Part shown: positions 42,001 through 51,280 of the stretch, piece by piece
How positions within the stretch are numbered: position 1 is the stretch's first letter
How the letters are laid out: each line of letters starts with the position of its first letter
Assembly: GCA_935421135.1 (NCBI GenBank)
Contig: OW285188.1
Coordinates: 26,141,233-26,205,232, forward strand
Reading direction: 5' to 3'
DNA from: Bugulina stolonifera
Taxonomy: Eukaryota; Bryozoa; Gymnolaemata; Cheilostomatida; Bugulidae
DNA: 64,000 bases
Translations under genes and position numbers: made by a program
The notes under the pieces: model-generated
Databases searched by the model: none
What the model was told of the DNA's origin: nothing
What the model saw: only the letters and a program-made list of their open reading frames with translations

Positions 42001-45000
42001 CATCGTATATGTATATAAGAGTATAATATAGTGTACAACACGTCGTATATGTATATAAGAGTATAATATAGTGTACAACACATCGTATATGTATATAAGA
42101 GTATAATATAGTGTACAACACATCGTATATGTATATAAGAGTATAATATAGTGTACAACACATCGTATATGTATATAAGAGTATAATATAGTGTACAACA
42201 CGTCGTATATGTATATGAAATGTACATTTGTATTACCTGGATTACAAGTGGACTAGCATACATGTAGGTACATCTATTAATCTTACGTTTCATAATCATA
42301 ATAGTAGTTTGATTAAAAAGACGTTAATCACTAAATTTGTCAAAAAAATTAAAAACAAATTAATCCACCTCTATTGACTAACAACAACCCTGAGTGATGA
42401 AGAATTCTTCAAACATAGTGTGATGGCACAATGCCACAAGTGTAGAGCAGTAATAAATCACTAGAGAGACAGATCTCTCTAGTCATCTAGTGACAATCAA
42501 CATCCCCACATTTCCACATGGAATGAATGAACAAGCGCCTTTTACAACTACTGCCAAATAATTTTAATTACTACAGCATATCAATTATCACCGAAATAAT
42601 ACAATTGTTGCTAGCAGAGCTGACTTGAACCAAGATAGGAAACATGCTTGGATACTGAAGAAAGATGCAGTAAGTAGAGAGTCCTACCTACTTTGTACAT
42701 GTACATGTACACTTGTATATAAGGACATCAGCTATGTGCCGGAGTGAATGGGAGTGAATGCGAGAGATTGGCAAAGGGAAGTGTTCCAAGAATGTGACAG
42801 CAGTTTGATGAGGTGTTGGGAAATGTTGGCAAGCGAAATGAATGAAATTATCATATGCCAGGAAGGGGGCTGTCTCAATTCACAGAAATACCAAATACCA
42901 CCAATGCTTGTGACTTGTCTAGTGTGTGTAATTCACTAATGATGCACCCATTTCCTCCATTATTTAAATACTTTCTACCCATGACAGGAAATGGTAATTG
43001 TACTTACTAATGCAAATTAAATGGTAAGTGGTAAGAAAAACTACTTGATACCATTGAGTAAACAGTGAACAGCAACCTCATACTACGTTGTAGGAATTAT
43101 CTCCCTTAACATTTTGAACTTATACATGTTATAACATTATATTCTACAAGATTATATCTACATTACTAGGAGAGTCAAGAAGCTAGGTCACTCAACAATA
43201 ACAGCACACTGGTCTAACTCCGCAAACCTCGAAGGTGAGCACTGCAGAGTTATACTTTCTTTGTAATCTCCTCATTTACTTGACGCGCCAATGAATTGTT
43301 GTGCAAACAACTCCAAAACAATGCCTAAATATGTACAACGTACATCTATATATATATACATACATGTACCTGTACAATATTGTATGTACTATATTGTGTA
43401 CCTGAGGGTGGGGGTAGCTGTACGCTGGGGACTGTTAGAAGTGGAAGGCAAGTTATCTGATATTTTCTTTAGTAGTCTACCATATGCAGTATTCTGTAGT
43501 TGTGACTGTGTGTACTGAGGAGTGGGTACTGTGCTAGACTGTGTTGGGTGACTTGAGACTGTCTTAGCAGCCAGCAGACTAGGGTGGAGGTAACCGCTGT
43601 CTTCTTCATCACTCTCACTCTCAGCTACAGCCATAAACAGTAAATAGTTAGACTAAGCCATACACAGTCAGACAACTATGCTAAGTTACATTATTCCATG
43701 TACTATACAGTGAAGTATACACATCTACGACACCAGTTAGCGATTCCATTACTTGCAGCCCACAAGATGACTCAGCATTCAGTTCGTAGCTCTATCAAGA
43801 GAAGACAACTACTGCATTGACATGTTTAGTCTAGTCATGATACACGCATGGGGAGACACTAAGTGAAATTATACTATTGAGAATTCTATTAATTGAAGTC
43901 AATTCCATCAGTTGATTTGCAATGAGGTGTAGAATACACTAAGCCACCAATAGAACTAATACGAACCAATATAGTTTTTACATGTACATGTACATTATAT
44001 GCTTATGTAAATGGAAGTAATACCCACCTGACTTAGTGGGAGGTGGTGGAGGTGGTGGTTTGTTGTGTACATCTGGGTTATACCTACCACTCTTTATCAT
44101 AAACACCTACAACGTATGCACATTATCATCTGCATGAAAATGACTTGCACATACCTTTTGTACATTGTACTAACAGAAAGGACATTGTGTACTAGTAAAA
44201 ACTTAACAACGATTGGTGATCAAGTAATCAATATTAACTGGCACTCGAAATCTGCAAGGTTATGTCCATCTTATTTCCTTGACTTACTTGATGTTTATAA
44301 TATGGATTTAGATGATGCTCAAAGTTGAGGAATTTAAACTGTGGATTATTGGCTTGCTTTGTCTTGATCATAATCTCCATTTGGCCACCATGTGAGCTGA
44401 CAAACTTGGCAGTTTTTTCTATCAGAGCATTTAGTTTGGTTCCTGTTGGCTGCAAAAAGATGACAGTTGGGCAGTGACAAACCATATGCATGTAAACATG
44501 GGCATACACAAACGATGGGCAGAGTATTCTGGGCAGTAGTTGCAGTACCATGAATCTCAACACTAAACTTCAGCCATTGGTATTATTAGCAGATATCTAA
44601 TATTCTAAGGTTTGTACATTAGCTAATGCTATCACTAAACATCATGCGTGCAACCACTGAGCTGGAGTTGTCCTCCACCTGACACTATGGATTGACAGGA
44701 GCAGACAATTCATAAATGAAATATTTGGGGTAAACGGGGAGAAGTACCTACAGAAAAATTGTTTACCTGTTCTTAGCCATCAGTTCATAGATGGAGGGAG
44801 TGATAGCTCTTTACTAGGTATGTACTTACATTGTATATATATCATAGACAGAGGGAGTGATAGCTCTTTAGGAGGTATGTAATTACATATATCATAGATG
44901 GAGGGAGTGATAGCTCTTTAGGAGGTATGTACTTACATATATCATAGATGGAGGGAGTGATGGCTCTTTAGGAGGTATGTACTTACATATATCATAGATG

Positions 45001-48000
45001 GAGGGAGTGATAGCTCTTTAGGAGGTATAAACTCCTGATCATCGTCTTCCTCATCTTCACGAGTAGTAGAATCAGCTGTGTTAGAGTCAGTTGGATGGTG
45101 ACTGTTTTTAGACGTGGGCTGCTGATCATAGCTGAAACCTACGGCCTGGTAGCCACTAGATTCTGCTAGCTCCATATTCAGCCTCTTTATTTCCTCTTCT
45201 ACATTATACGCAACAAAATAGAGTCTGTTTGTCTATCTGCACCAGACCATGAGAAAGTGTAGTAAAAACAATGACTGCTACTTCTTTTAGCGTGTAGTTG
45301 GTACCCATTTTATCTAGTTATGACTGCGCCACTACTGTACTCTATGGAGCCTATGTCCCTAATACCTATGTCATAATACCCCAGTGACCTTTTTTAGTAT
45401 TCACACATGCTGGCAGTGAAATGTGTAATATGAGAGGGATCCAAAAGTTCCAGAACAGGTTAGATGATTTTTCAAGCATTTGTGTTATCTTGCTAATTTT
45501 TTGCACATATGTTGCCATAGGAGTTGTGTGTTCAATTTTAAAAATCTCTACTACATAGCCCAAGATTTTGAGCAAAATGCCAAGGTCAATTTGCAAAAAA
45601 ATCTTTTCCACGATCAAAAAATGGCAGATTTTACAGAAGAAGGGAGTCTCATTAGACTTTGTCCAAAGCTTGGAAGAATGCTATTGAGACCTATAAAAGT
45701 ATATCCAACTCTCAGCATTGCTTTTGCTAATCTGTTAGCAAAGAAGGAACAAGTTTTGCACAGACCGCTTCATTCCCAATACATTTTTCAAAATTCTCTA
45801 AACAGTTTCATAACCCTTGTCAAGCATCACAGACAGCTCCCTGATGGTCAATCAGCGGAGAGCAAAGATTTTGCTCACTGAGACTGATCTTCCGCTGGAC
45901 TGTCATCTTCCACTGATGCTTTCCCTTCTTTGAATCTCTTGAACCTTGCAAACACCCCCTCCCTCCCTTAAGCATTGTTCTCCATAAGCTTACTGCATCA
46001 TTTGATAGGTTTCACTAGTATTTATTCCAAGCTTTTTGACAAAATCTAATAGCACCCCTTTATTCAGGAAAATCTGCCACTTTTCCAAATGAGGAAAAGT
46101 TTTGTCCTGCAAATCGATATTGACATTTTGCTCAAAATGTGTGTAGAGTAACGATTACAAGGTACACATTATGTGAATGGAAAAGGTTACTAGGAAAAGT
46201 TCTAAATTGTTACAACTCCAGTATGTGCAGGTTACAAGGTCAGACCAATAGAAACCAGAGGTTAGTTTGGAGTAGGCTTAAATGAGCAACGACAACATAC
46301 ACATGTAAATCTATAGTACATGGGTCGTTTCATTTCCAAACCCAAGGTCTAATAATGCCTTCGGTTTTTCAAAGAGTTTACAGTAACATAACAATGCACA
46401 TTTAGTTGATACATATACAAAAGAGAATGCCCAGGGCAGCCCTGCCTACGCTACGGTTACAGTTACAGATTTTGGCATCAAGCAGTTGCATTGTGCAAGT
46501 TAGAAACTATTGGTGAGTGTAGGCCTAAACTGTAAACAAATGAGAACAAGGCCTTCTGCAAATCAAAAGTGAACTGATAAGCTAATTACCCTCTTCTATG
46601 GCCTTTTCAGCCAGATCAGTGTGTAACTCTAAGTATCTCTCTTCCTCACACAGCCTCTCTATACGAATCTCTTCAGCACTAGGTTCGCCTCTCTCCTCCA
46701 TATTATCAGCATCATATTGCCGAAGGTCAAACAGATGACCACGCCCATCATACCTATGCAATCAAATAGTCTCAGGTCATTATGTGCATCAGATACATTA
46801 AAATGTTACCGCATCTCATTGTGGTAGCATATTTTATATTTCACTTTTATGCTATTCATAGGTGGTAGTTCACAGTCATGTACATTACAAGTATATGCAT
46901 AGACATCAGTCATGACAATAAAACAGACGATATTTAAAAAGATGTCAGACAATATTGTAATATTATTGTCTCACAATATGTAAACAATTTTTACTTTACC
47001 CATTTTACGAGTGAAGTGATCCAGTGAAGATACTCCCATCCATGCAGTAACCGGACCGAGCCGGTATAGAATGATAGCAAGGCAAGAAGCCCCGCTATAA
47101 TCTCTAATCGAAGAAATATTGCAGTAGGCACTCATCAATTGATATCAGACCTGATGGTAGTAGACTAACTGGAAAAGATTAGTAGGATGCTGCCAACACC
47201 TAATAGGAAGCTTGACCTTTAAATCCATTGTGAGCCCCCAACTTGCACATTATATATTATATGCTCCATTGTCCCATCTTGCTGACAGAGCAAATTGACT
47301 TGACTCCCATTAAAGCAATAATTCATTCACAGTGAAAAATTTTGATGATCACCAAATCTGCTTAGCCTAGTCACTAGTTAGAGATTTTTCAAATGGTTTA
47401 ATTCCACCCTTTGGATTATGTCAATCTTTCTCGAATTATTTTGTAAATGTTAATTTTTTCAACTAACAATGATAGAAAAGTCACAATGACAAATTTTTAT
47501 TTCAATTATAGACGAGCCATGATAGAGCAGAGCATGTAGGCTTAGGCCTACATGGATGTAAATTGTAAGGAAAGCAGTAATAAGACACTTCAAACTATTG
47601 AGTGAGGGTTATAATTGGAAACATCCTTCGACTTTTAAACTTACAGGTTGGCCTAACAGTTACTGACTTGTTTACCTATGCAAAATACATGTAGTTTCCA
47701 GTTTGCAACCAAATACGAGGGGTGACGACAAAAGATCGATGTAAATTCCAATTTAAGCAATTGAATTTTTCATTTCCAATCAATTTCAAGATGAATAATT
47801 TCATTCAATAAGCTTTTTCAAGTCAGTGATGTGGATTGGAAGCCGTAAATAAGTCGAACAGCACTGCCTGTGTTCTGGCTGCTGCAGCAAGCGATTGGTC
47901 TTCATGTTTACTAAGGGGAGATTCACCAGGACATGTGTGTAGTAGATCAGATCAGTATCGCTCCATAGTGACAGCAAAACAGGCTACTGCTATAGCCATC

Positions 48001-48511
48001 TAAGCAAATACACTTCCATCACCATTCATCCAACGTCAACGTGTAGTATCAGAAGCCACGACTTTCAGTAGCCGTGTAGGACTATAAGTGCTACTTATCT
48101 GAAATTTCAATTCGGCCAGCCAACAACAAAAGGCCAAAAGCTCACTGACACTTGACCTCCATAACCATCTTAGCCTGTCACCGTGATATGCCATATAATC
48201 ACTTATTATATGGCATTCGCCCTGTGAGTGGAGCATGTCATAAGATAATTGGTCAGGTTAAATTCAACAAGAACTATTGTAGGTGTTCACCAGATCTTGC
48301 TAACCAAATTTTCCACCGACCTGTCAATTTTCAGGTTAGCATCTCCCATCCAAGGAATCAAATGTTCACCAGCGTCAATTGCCAAGGCTCTATCATCATC
48401 CCGGAATAGTTTGCAATGGTAGCCAAATATAAGCAAGTCTTGGTGTTTTTCTGGAGGCATTATGAGCTGGCTATCATCACTGCTGTCCTTCTGTTGAAAC
48501 AAAAATGCCAT
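29436..48511 (-). CDS. SFSWAP: SFSWAP, suppressor-of-white-apricot family splicing regulator, complete, 15 exons
   Basis: An SR-related nuclear protein that regulates alternative splicing. Exons in order: 48321-48511, 46590-46753, 44987-45198, 44288-44449, 44028-44106, 43402-43624, 40441-40674, 39724-39904, 39240-39393, 39015-39143, 38143-38322, 30910-31090, 30341-30583, 29851-29959, 29436-29513. All are GT-AG and in phase, giving about 839 residues (human 951). Domains: N-terminal SWAP domain about 25-118 ([32 protein letters not shown]), acidic linker, SURP1 190-243, Pro-rich segment, Gly/Ala/Tyr-rich segment 344-422, SURP2 422-482, SWAP C-terminal block with [12 protein letters not shown] at 577-637, Arg/Ser-rich region 637-780, and a conserved C terminus containing [10 protein letters not shown]. 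The order matches the family. Fly su(w-a) and mammalian SFSWAP regulate splicing of their own 5' introns; the large 5' introns allow that here, but it is inference. Intron 11 (7 kb) carries transposons. Confidence 0.95.
30341..31090 (-). CDS. SFSWAP: SFSWAP exons 12 and 13: RS-rich region
   Basis: Exon 12 (30910-31090) encodes a Pro/Ser segment ending [16 protein letters not shown]. Exon 13 (30341-30583) encodes a Ser- and His-rich stretch followed by [14 protein letters not shown] and [10 protein letters not shown]. This is the Arg/Ser domain expected at the C terminus, less regular than the vertebrate one. Confidence 0.92.
31430..32720. repeat. Diverged dispersed repeat copies in SFSWAP intron 11
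   Basis: Segments near 31437-31510, 31850-31960 and 32680-32730 share a core of Phe/Lys-like A and T runs with AAACTGAATGATACAGAA or close variants. They look like old copies of one repeat; boundaries are not clear. Confidence 0.45.
33021..33051. repeat. GA dinucleotide microsatellite
   Basis: About 15 uninterrupted GA repeats within SFSWAP intron 11. Confidence 0.97.
33501..35597. mobile_element. Non-autonomous DNA transposon, 2.1 kb, with TA target duplication
   Basis: The two ends are inverted repeats of about 24 bp, beginning GGGGAGAG and continuing into GGGGTAAGTTGGGAC, with one or two differences. Both sides are bordered by TA (33499-33500 and 35598-35599), consistent with a TA target duplication as in the Tc1/mariner superfamily. 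Eight copies of GGGGYAAGTTGGGAC occur: 33510, 33527, 33869, 33893, 35368, 35379 (one base short), 35399 and 35574. No transposase frame remains. The element sits in SFSWAP intron 11. Family assignment is tentative. Confidence 0.8.
37354..37657. mobile_element. Foldback element with 79-bp inverted repeats and tRNA-like core
   Basis: Arms 37354-37432 and 37579-37657 are inverted repeats with about three mismatches in 79. The 146-base centre reads on the minus strand with an A-box-like TAGCTCGTGTAGTGG and a B-box-like GGTTCAAACCC, the spacing and orientation of a tRNA-derived polymerase III promoter. The T-arm pairing is imperfect and no full cloverleaf forms, so it is not a working tRNA gene. 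It could be a tRNA-derived SINE captured in a foldback element. Confidence 0.75.
39724..39904 (-). CDS. SFSWAP: SFSWAP exon 8: SURP module 2
   Basis: Encodes residues 422-482. [20 protein letters not shown], then [20 protein letters not shown], is the second SURP with its conserved FLQP and YYxxK elements. The donor is TTA|GTGAGT. Confidence 0.95.
40060..40205. repeat. 32-bp repeat in SFSWAP intron 7
   Basis: About four or five copies of GTGTGTAGACATACATATAT followed by GTACATATAAAT. It lies in the 536-base intron between exons 7 and 8. Confidence 0.88.
41293..42219. repeat. 40-bp satellite array, about 23 copies, in SFSWAP intron 6
   Basis: Units start GTATAATATAGTGTACAACA and continue CATCGTATATGTATATAAGA. 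Copies are almost identical, differing mainly by CATCG or CGTCG. The 40-bp period shifts frame each unit and the minus strand has no stop in any frame, which explains the three overlapping 185-309 codon spurious open frames. Confidence 0.97.
44288..44449 (-). CDS. SFSWAP: SFSWAP exon 4: SURP module 1
   Basis: Encodes residues 190-243. [20 protein letters not shown] followed by [15 protein letters not shown] has the SURP pattern: an I-x-x-T-A-x-x-V helix, then F-x-F-L and Y-Y near the end. SURP modules bind partners such as SF1. Both splice sites are in phase 0, so the exon is a neat module. Confidence 0.95.
44771..45027. repeat. 50-bp tandem repeat spanning the SFSWAP exon 3 donor
   Basis: About five units, read on the plus strand as GGAGGTATGTACTTACATAT then ATCATAGATGGAGGGAGTGA then TAGCTCTTTA. 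The highest-coordinate copy is the real end of exon 3 with its GTAAGT donor. The downstream copies reproduce the coding end and, in most, the donor. One copy has AATTAC in place of ACTTAC, weakening its donor. Confidence 0.93.
44987..45198 (-). CDS. SFSWAP: SFSWAP exon 3: acidic linker, with duplicated 5' splice site
   Basis: Encodes residues 119-189. [12 protein letters not shown] matches the family motif after the SWAP domain; an acidic stretch [10 protein letters not shown] and LSLPPSMIY follow. The donor is TAT|GTAAGT. The last 43 or so bases of the exon plus this donor are repeated downstream in a 50-bp tandem array, so several equivalent donors are present. Confidence 0.92.
45430..46150 (-). 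pseudogene. Decayed mariner-type transposase in SFSWAP intron 2
   Basis: Minus-strand translation gives, in different frames, SETYQMMQ and YGEQCL near 46000, [18 protein letters not shown] at 45955 downward, and [12 protein letters not shown] at 45765 downward. These match the order of the mariner N-terminal DNA-binding region (RFKEGRxSVEDD is its hallmark) and the following VSxRxVPxLL segment. Stops and frameshifts break it. A plus-strand segment at 45562-45650 is an inverted, diverged copy of 46061-46142, so two relics may be joined head to head. Confidence 0.6.
46590..46753 (-). CDS. SFSWAP: SFSWAP exon 2: second half of the SWAP domain
   Basis: Encodes residues 64-118. [16 protein letters not shown] and [17 protein letters not shown] match the family block that follows the GYxCKLFRDD motif. 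The acceptor CATAG|G completes the Arg codon begun in exon 1, and the donor is GAGG|GTAATT. Confidence 0.94.
48321..48511 (-). CDS. SFSWAP: SFSWAP exon 1: start and first half of the SWAP domain
   Basis: Encodes residues 1-64 with the family motif [12 protein letters not shown] and [18 protein letters not shown] at 48511 is used because its frame runs straight into the conserved domain. A good 3' splice-like sequence, TTTTTGTTTCAACAG, ends at 48491 inside this exon, so the true first exon could lie further upstream and join at Lys8. Confidence 0.85.
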
Positions 48512-49110
48512 CACTGCAACTGTGAAAGAAAACTCCTAGCGAAAAGCACTAGGTAGCACTTTCTAACGAATTATTTCTTCAAAAATGGCAGTGCACCAAA
48601 ATGTAGTTTATATTAATATTTGCAACACCTGATTCATATGGACAAATTGATAGGCTATTTCAGATAATTCGAAGTTATCCTTTCTTTCATCGTTCCCATC
48701 TGAACTAAAACAAGAGCTTCGAAAAAGCTGGAGAATACAAACCTCACTGTGTACTTGTTAGACTTGTAATCCCCATCAGCTCACTCGGTAGCCATAGCAA
48801 AAACAAAAGACGATTTTGGTACATATATTTCAAGTTGATAGAGAGAAGATAACCCTATACTTGAGCCCACAGCCATTAGCCTGTGTTACATTTACAAAGA
48901 CCAAACACTATTGCCATTGCAGGGAGGCCAGGAGGGCATTTGTGGACTACAAAAATGAATCTGAGAAGGGAAGATTGGAGAAGACTTCATTTTAATTTTT
49001 TTTTTTAATAATTTTTATTTCAATTATTGTGACTAAAGTATAATTCGTAATTGAAATGTTTTATTGTAGTTATTTTAGCATTGAGAAATCACTGCAGCTA
49101 AATCAAGCTG
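48512..49110. other. Region upstream of SFSWAP
   Basis: Likely contains the SFSWAP 5' leader and promoter, since the gene is transcribed leftward from here. No core promoter element is clear and no coding exon is recognised. Confidence 0.4.
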
Positions 49111-49129
49111 ACTAACCAAAGAGTTGAAC

Positions 49130-49540
49130 TCATTTTAATTTGTAATAATTATAAAATAAATATAATTATAATATAATTAATAATAATAATATAAATATAA
49201 TAATTATAATTATTTATAATATAATTATAATATTTTATATTATTGTTATTACATAATTAATAATAATAATTATTATAATGATATAAATATAGTTACAATT
49301 TATTTATTTAATAATATGAATATAATAATAATAAATGAAAAATAATAATTATGATTTGATATTTAAATATTAATATAATAATTATTATTATTCTAAATAT
49401 TATATAATAATCGTTGTCATAATTATTATTTTTTATTTATTATTATTATTATATTCATATTATTAAATTACAACTATATTTATGTTATTATTAATTATAA
49501 TAATAATTATTATTATTATAATTATAATTATAATTAGCCC
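49130..49540. repeat. AT-only region with a large imperfect palindrome
   Basis: Almost pure A/T made of TAA, TTA and ATAAT runs. The segment about 49261-49352 is the approximate reverse complement of about 49418-49500, sharing in order ATAAATATAGTT, AATAATATGAATATAATAAT and AATAATAATTATGA. The centre lies near 49385. Confidence 0.8.
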
Positions 49541-49676
49541 AATTCGTGAGATAAGATGAGAAACCAACTTCCAATCCTAAACAGTGATATACTCATACTG
49601 TAAATATTGCAGACCCCCTAGTCCAAAAATAGTTAAAACTAGAGGCTCCCTTATAGATTTACATGAAATTGCTGGC

Positions 49677-50030
49677 GGAGTCCTACCTCATCTGAGGTAA
49701 ATTCTTATGATATTCATATTGATATTTATATTAATAACTTATATAAAATGTAATTATTCTACTTCTTCTTTAAGTACCAGGTCTGGAACAGACATTGGTG
49801 ATCATGTCTTGCCACTCACTCCTCAGATCAGCCTTTCTCATGAAATATTATTATAATAATAAATATTATTATTCTATTAATTATGTTATTGTTATTATAA
49901 TTATTATAATTTATTAATTATAATTACAGATATTTTACGTGTTGATTTTTCTCAGCTCTTCAGCTGGTTGGATGTTGGTATTATTATATTATATTTACCT
50001 CTGATTTACCTCTGATGAGGTAGGACACTC
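49677..50030. repeat. Short inverted repeats flanking an AT-rich insert
   Basis: GTCCTACCTCATCTGAGGTAAAT at the left is matched in inverted orientation at the right, 50001-50025, with one mismatch; TTTACCTCTGA is repeated once more beside it. This could be a small terminal-inverted-repeat element of about 350 bp. No target duplication was identified. Confidence 0.5.
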
Positions 50031-50127
50031 TTGACCACCGGCGGCGTAAGTAGAGTGCCTCATTAGTGTAACAGTGTGCATTTGGTTTTGGCCAGGTGTC
50101 TCAGCATTACCGCTGTTAGATATTATT

Positions 50128-51117
50128 TTTATTTTTTATTTTTATTTTTTTTGGTCATCAGCCATGATACCTCTCATCTCGCGTATAGTCCTTGGTAAGA
50201 AGCTTTGATGGTAACATCTGGAATTTGTTGAGATAGATGTGGGTTCACCACGGGCTGCAGCTCTTGTTGTTACTGTCATGTCAGTGCGATCATTAATAAT
50301 TTCGTCATAGGCTGATAACAATGCACTGTGGTCACCCTCAGCCTTTATGATACGGGTTAAGAGGTTTAATCTGTGGTTTCTGCGTCTTTCTTGTAGTGTT
50401 TGTAAGCCTAGTTCTGCTCGGGCTTCACTGACGCTTTCGCGTCCTTTGAGCCTCGCTATAAATCTGACAGCACGATTCTGTATCATTTCAATGTCGTGTA
50501 TAGTACTTTTCAGGTGAGGATCCCAGACAGTGTCTGCGTATTCCAATATTGGGCGACAGAGACTGGTATATGCTAAGAGACGCCCACGTTTCGGAGCATC
50601 ATGGAGCGCATATTTTACTACACCCAGGATTCTACTTGCTTTTTGTGCCCTCTGTTTAATATGCTTTTGAAATTGAAGGTTGGTTTGTACTACGACTCCT
50701 AAGTATTTAGTTTCTTCTGTCCATTCAAGAAGTGTGTTTCCTAGTTTATAGGGCGGCAGATCTGTATTTTTGCCAAATGCGATAGCATGGCATTTGGTGT
50801 CATTAAATGGCATTTTCCACTGGCAGGACCACTTATGGACAGCATCGATGTTCAGCTGAAAGTTTGCAGCATCAGCGGCCGAGTTGACTTTCTGGTACAA
50901 TAAGGTGTCATCAGCATATAGACTAATAGAGCAGTTGACGGAGCTTGGCAAGTCGTTAATGTAAATGAGAAATAGTGTTGGTCCGAGAACGGAACCTTGG
51001 GGCACTCCTGATGTCACTGGCAGTTCAGTTGAGCACTGGCCTTTGATTACAACCTTTTGTTTCCTGTTGGTAATGAAATCTTGAATCCAGCCAATGATCT
51101 GCGGGTTCACTTCTGGA
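50128..51117 (-). mobile_element. 5'-truncated non-LTR retrotransposon (LINE) with target-site duplication
   Basis: A minus-strand frame of 322 codons (50142-51110) encodes the C-terminal part of a reverse transcriptase. It shows TSGVPQGSVLGPTLFLIYIND, then SLYADDTLLYQ, the catalytic YADD box, then the thumb-like TKYLGVVV and a C-terminal QNRAVRFIARLKGRES block. It lacks the N-terminal part of the enzyme and any endonuclease. The 3' end carries an A-rich AAAAATAA tail. A 10-bp direct repeat, AGATATTATT, flanks it at 50118-50127 and 51118-51127, marking insertion boundaries. No stop interrupts the frame, which suggests a recent insertion. The clade, perhaps CR1/jockey-like, is not determined. 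Confidence 0.93.
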
Positions 51118-51280
51118 AGATATTATTGATATTCAAATATCGATTGATTAATAGATAATTTTTTCAAATGAAAATTTACATGGTCATTGTGTATGCAATA
51201 GAAGCATCAAGGCTTTATTGTTGCAATAAAAGACAAAGAGTATAGGCCATTTGAAACTCAGATATGTATCACCCTGCATG

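Noticed and set aside
41272..42299. Minus-strand open frames of 138-309 codons
   Set aside because: Products of the 40-bp satellite with no stop in any frame; no protein-like composition or homology.
45480..45881. 133-codon plus-strand open frame as a gene
   Set aside because: It overlaps mariner relic sequence inside an intron; the mariner motifs read on the other strand and in shifted frames.
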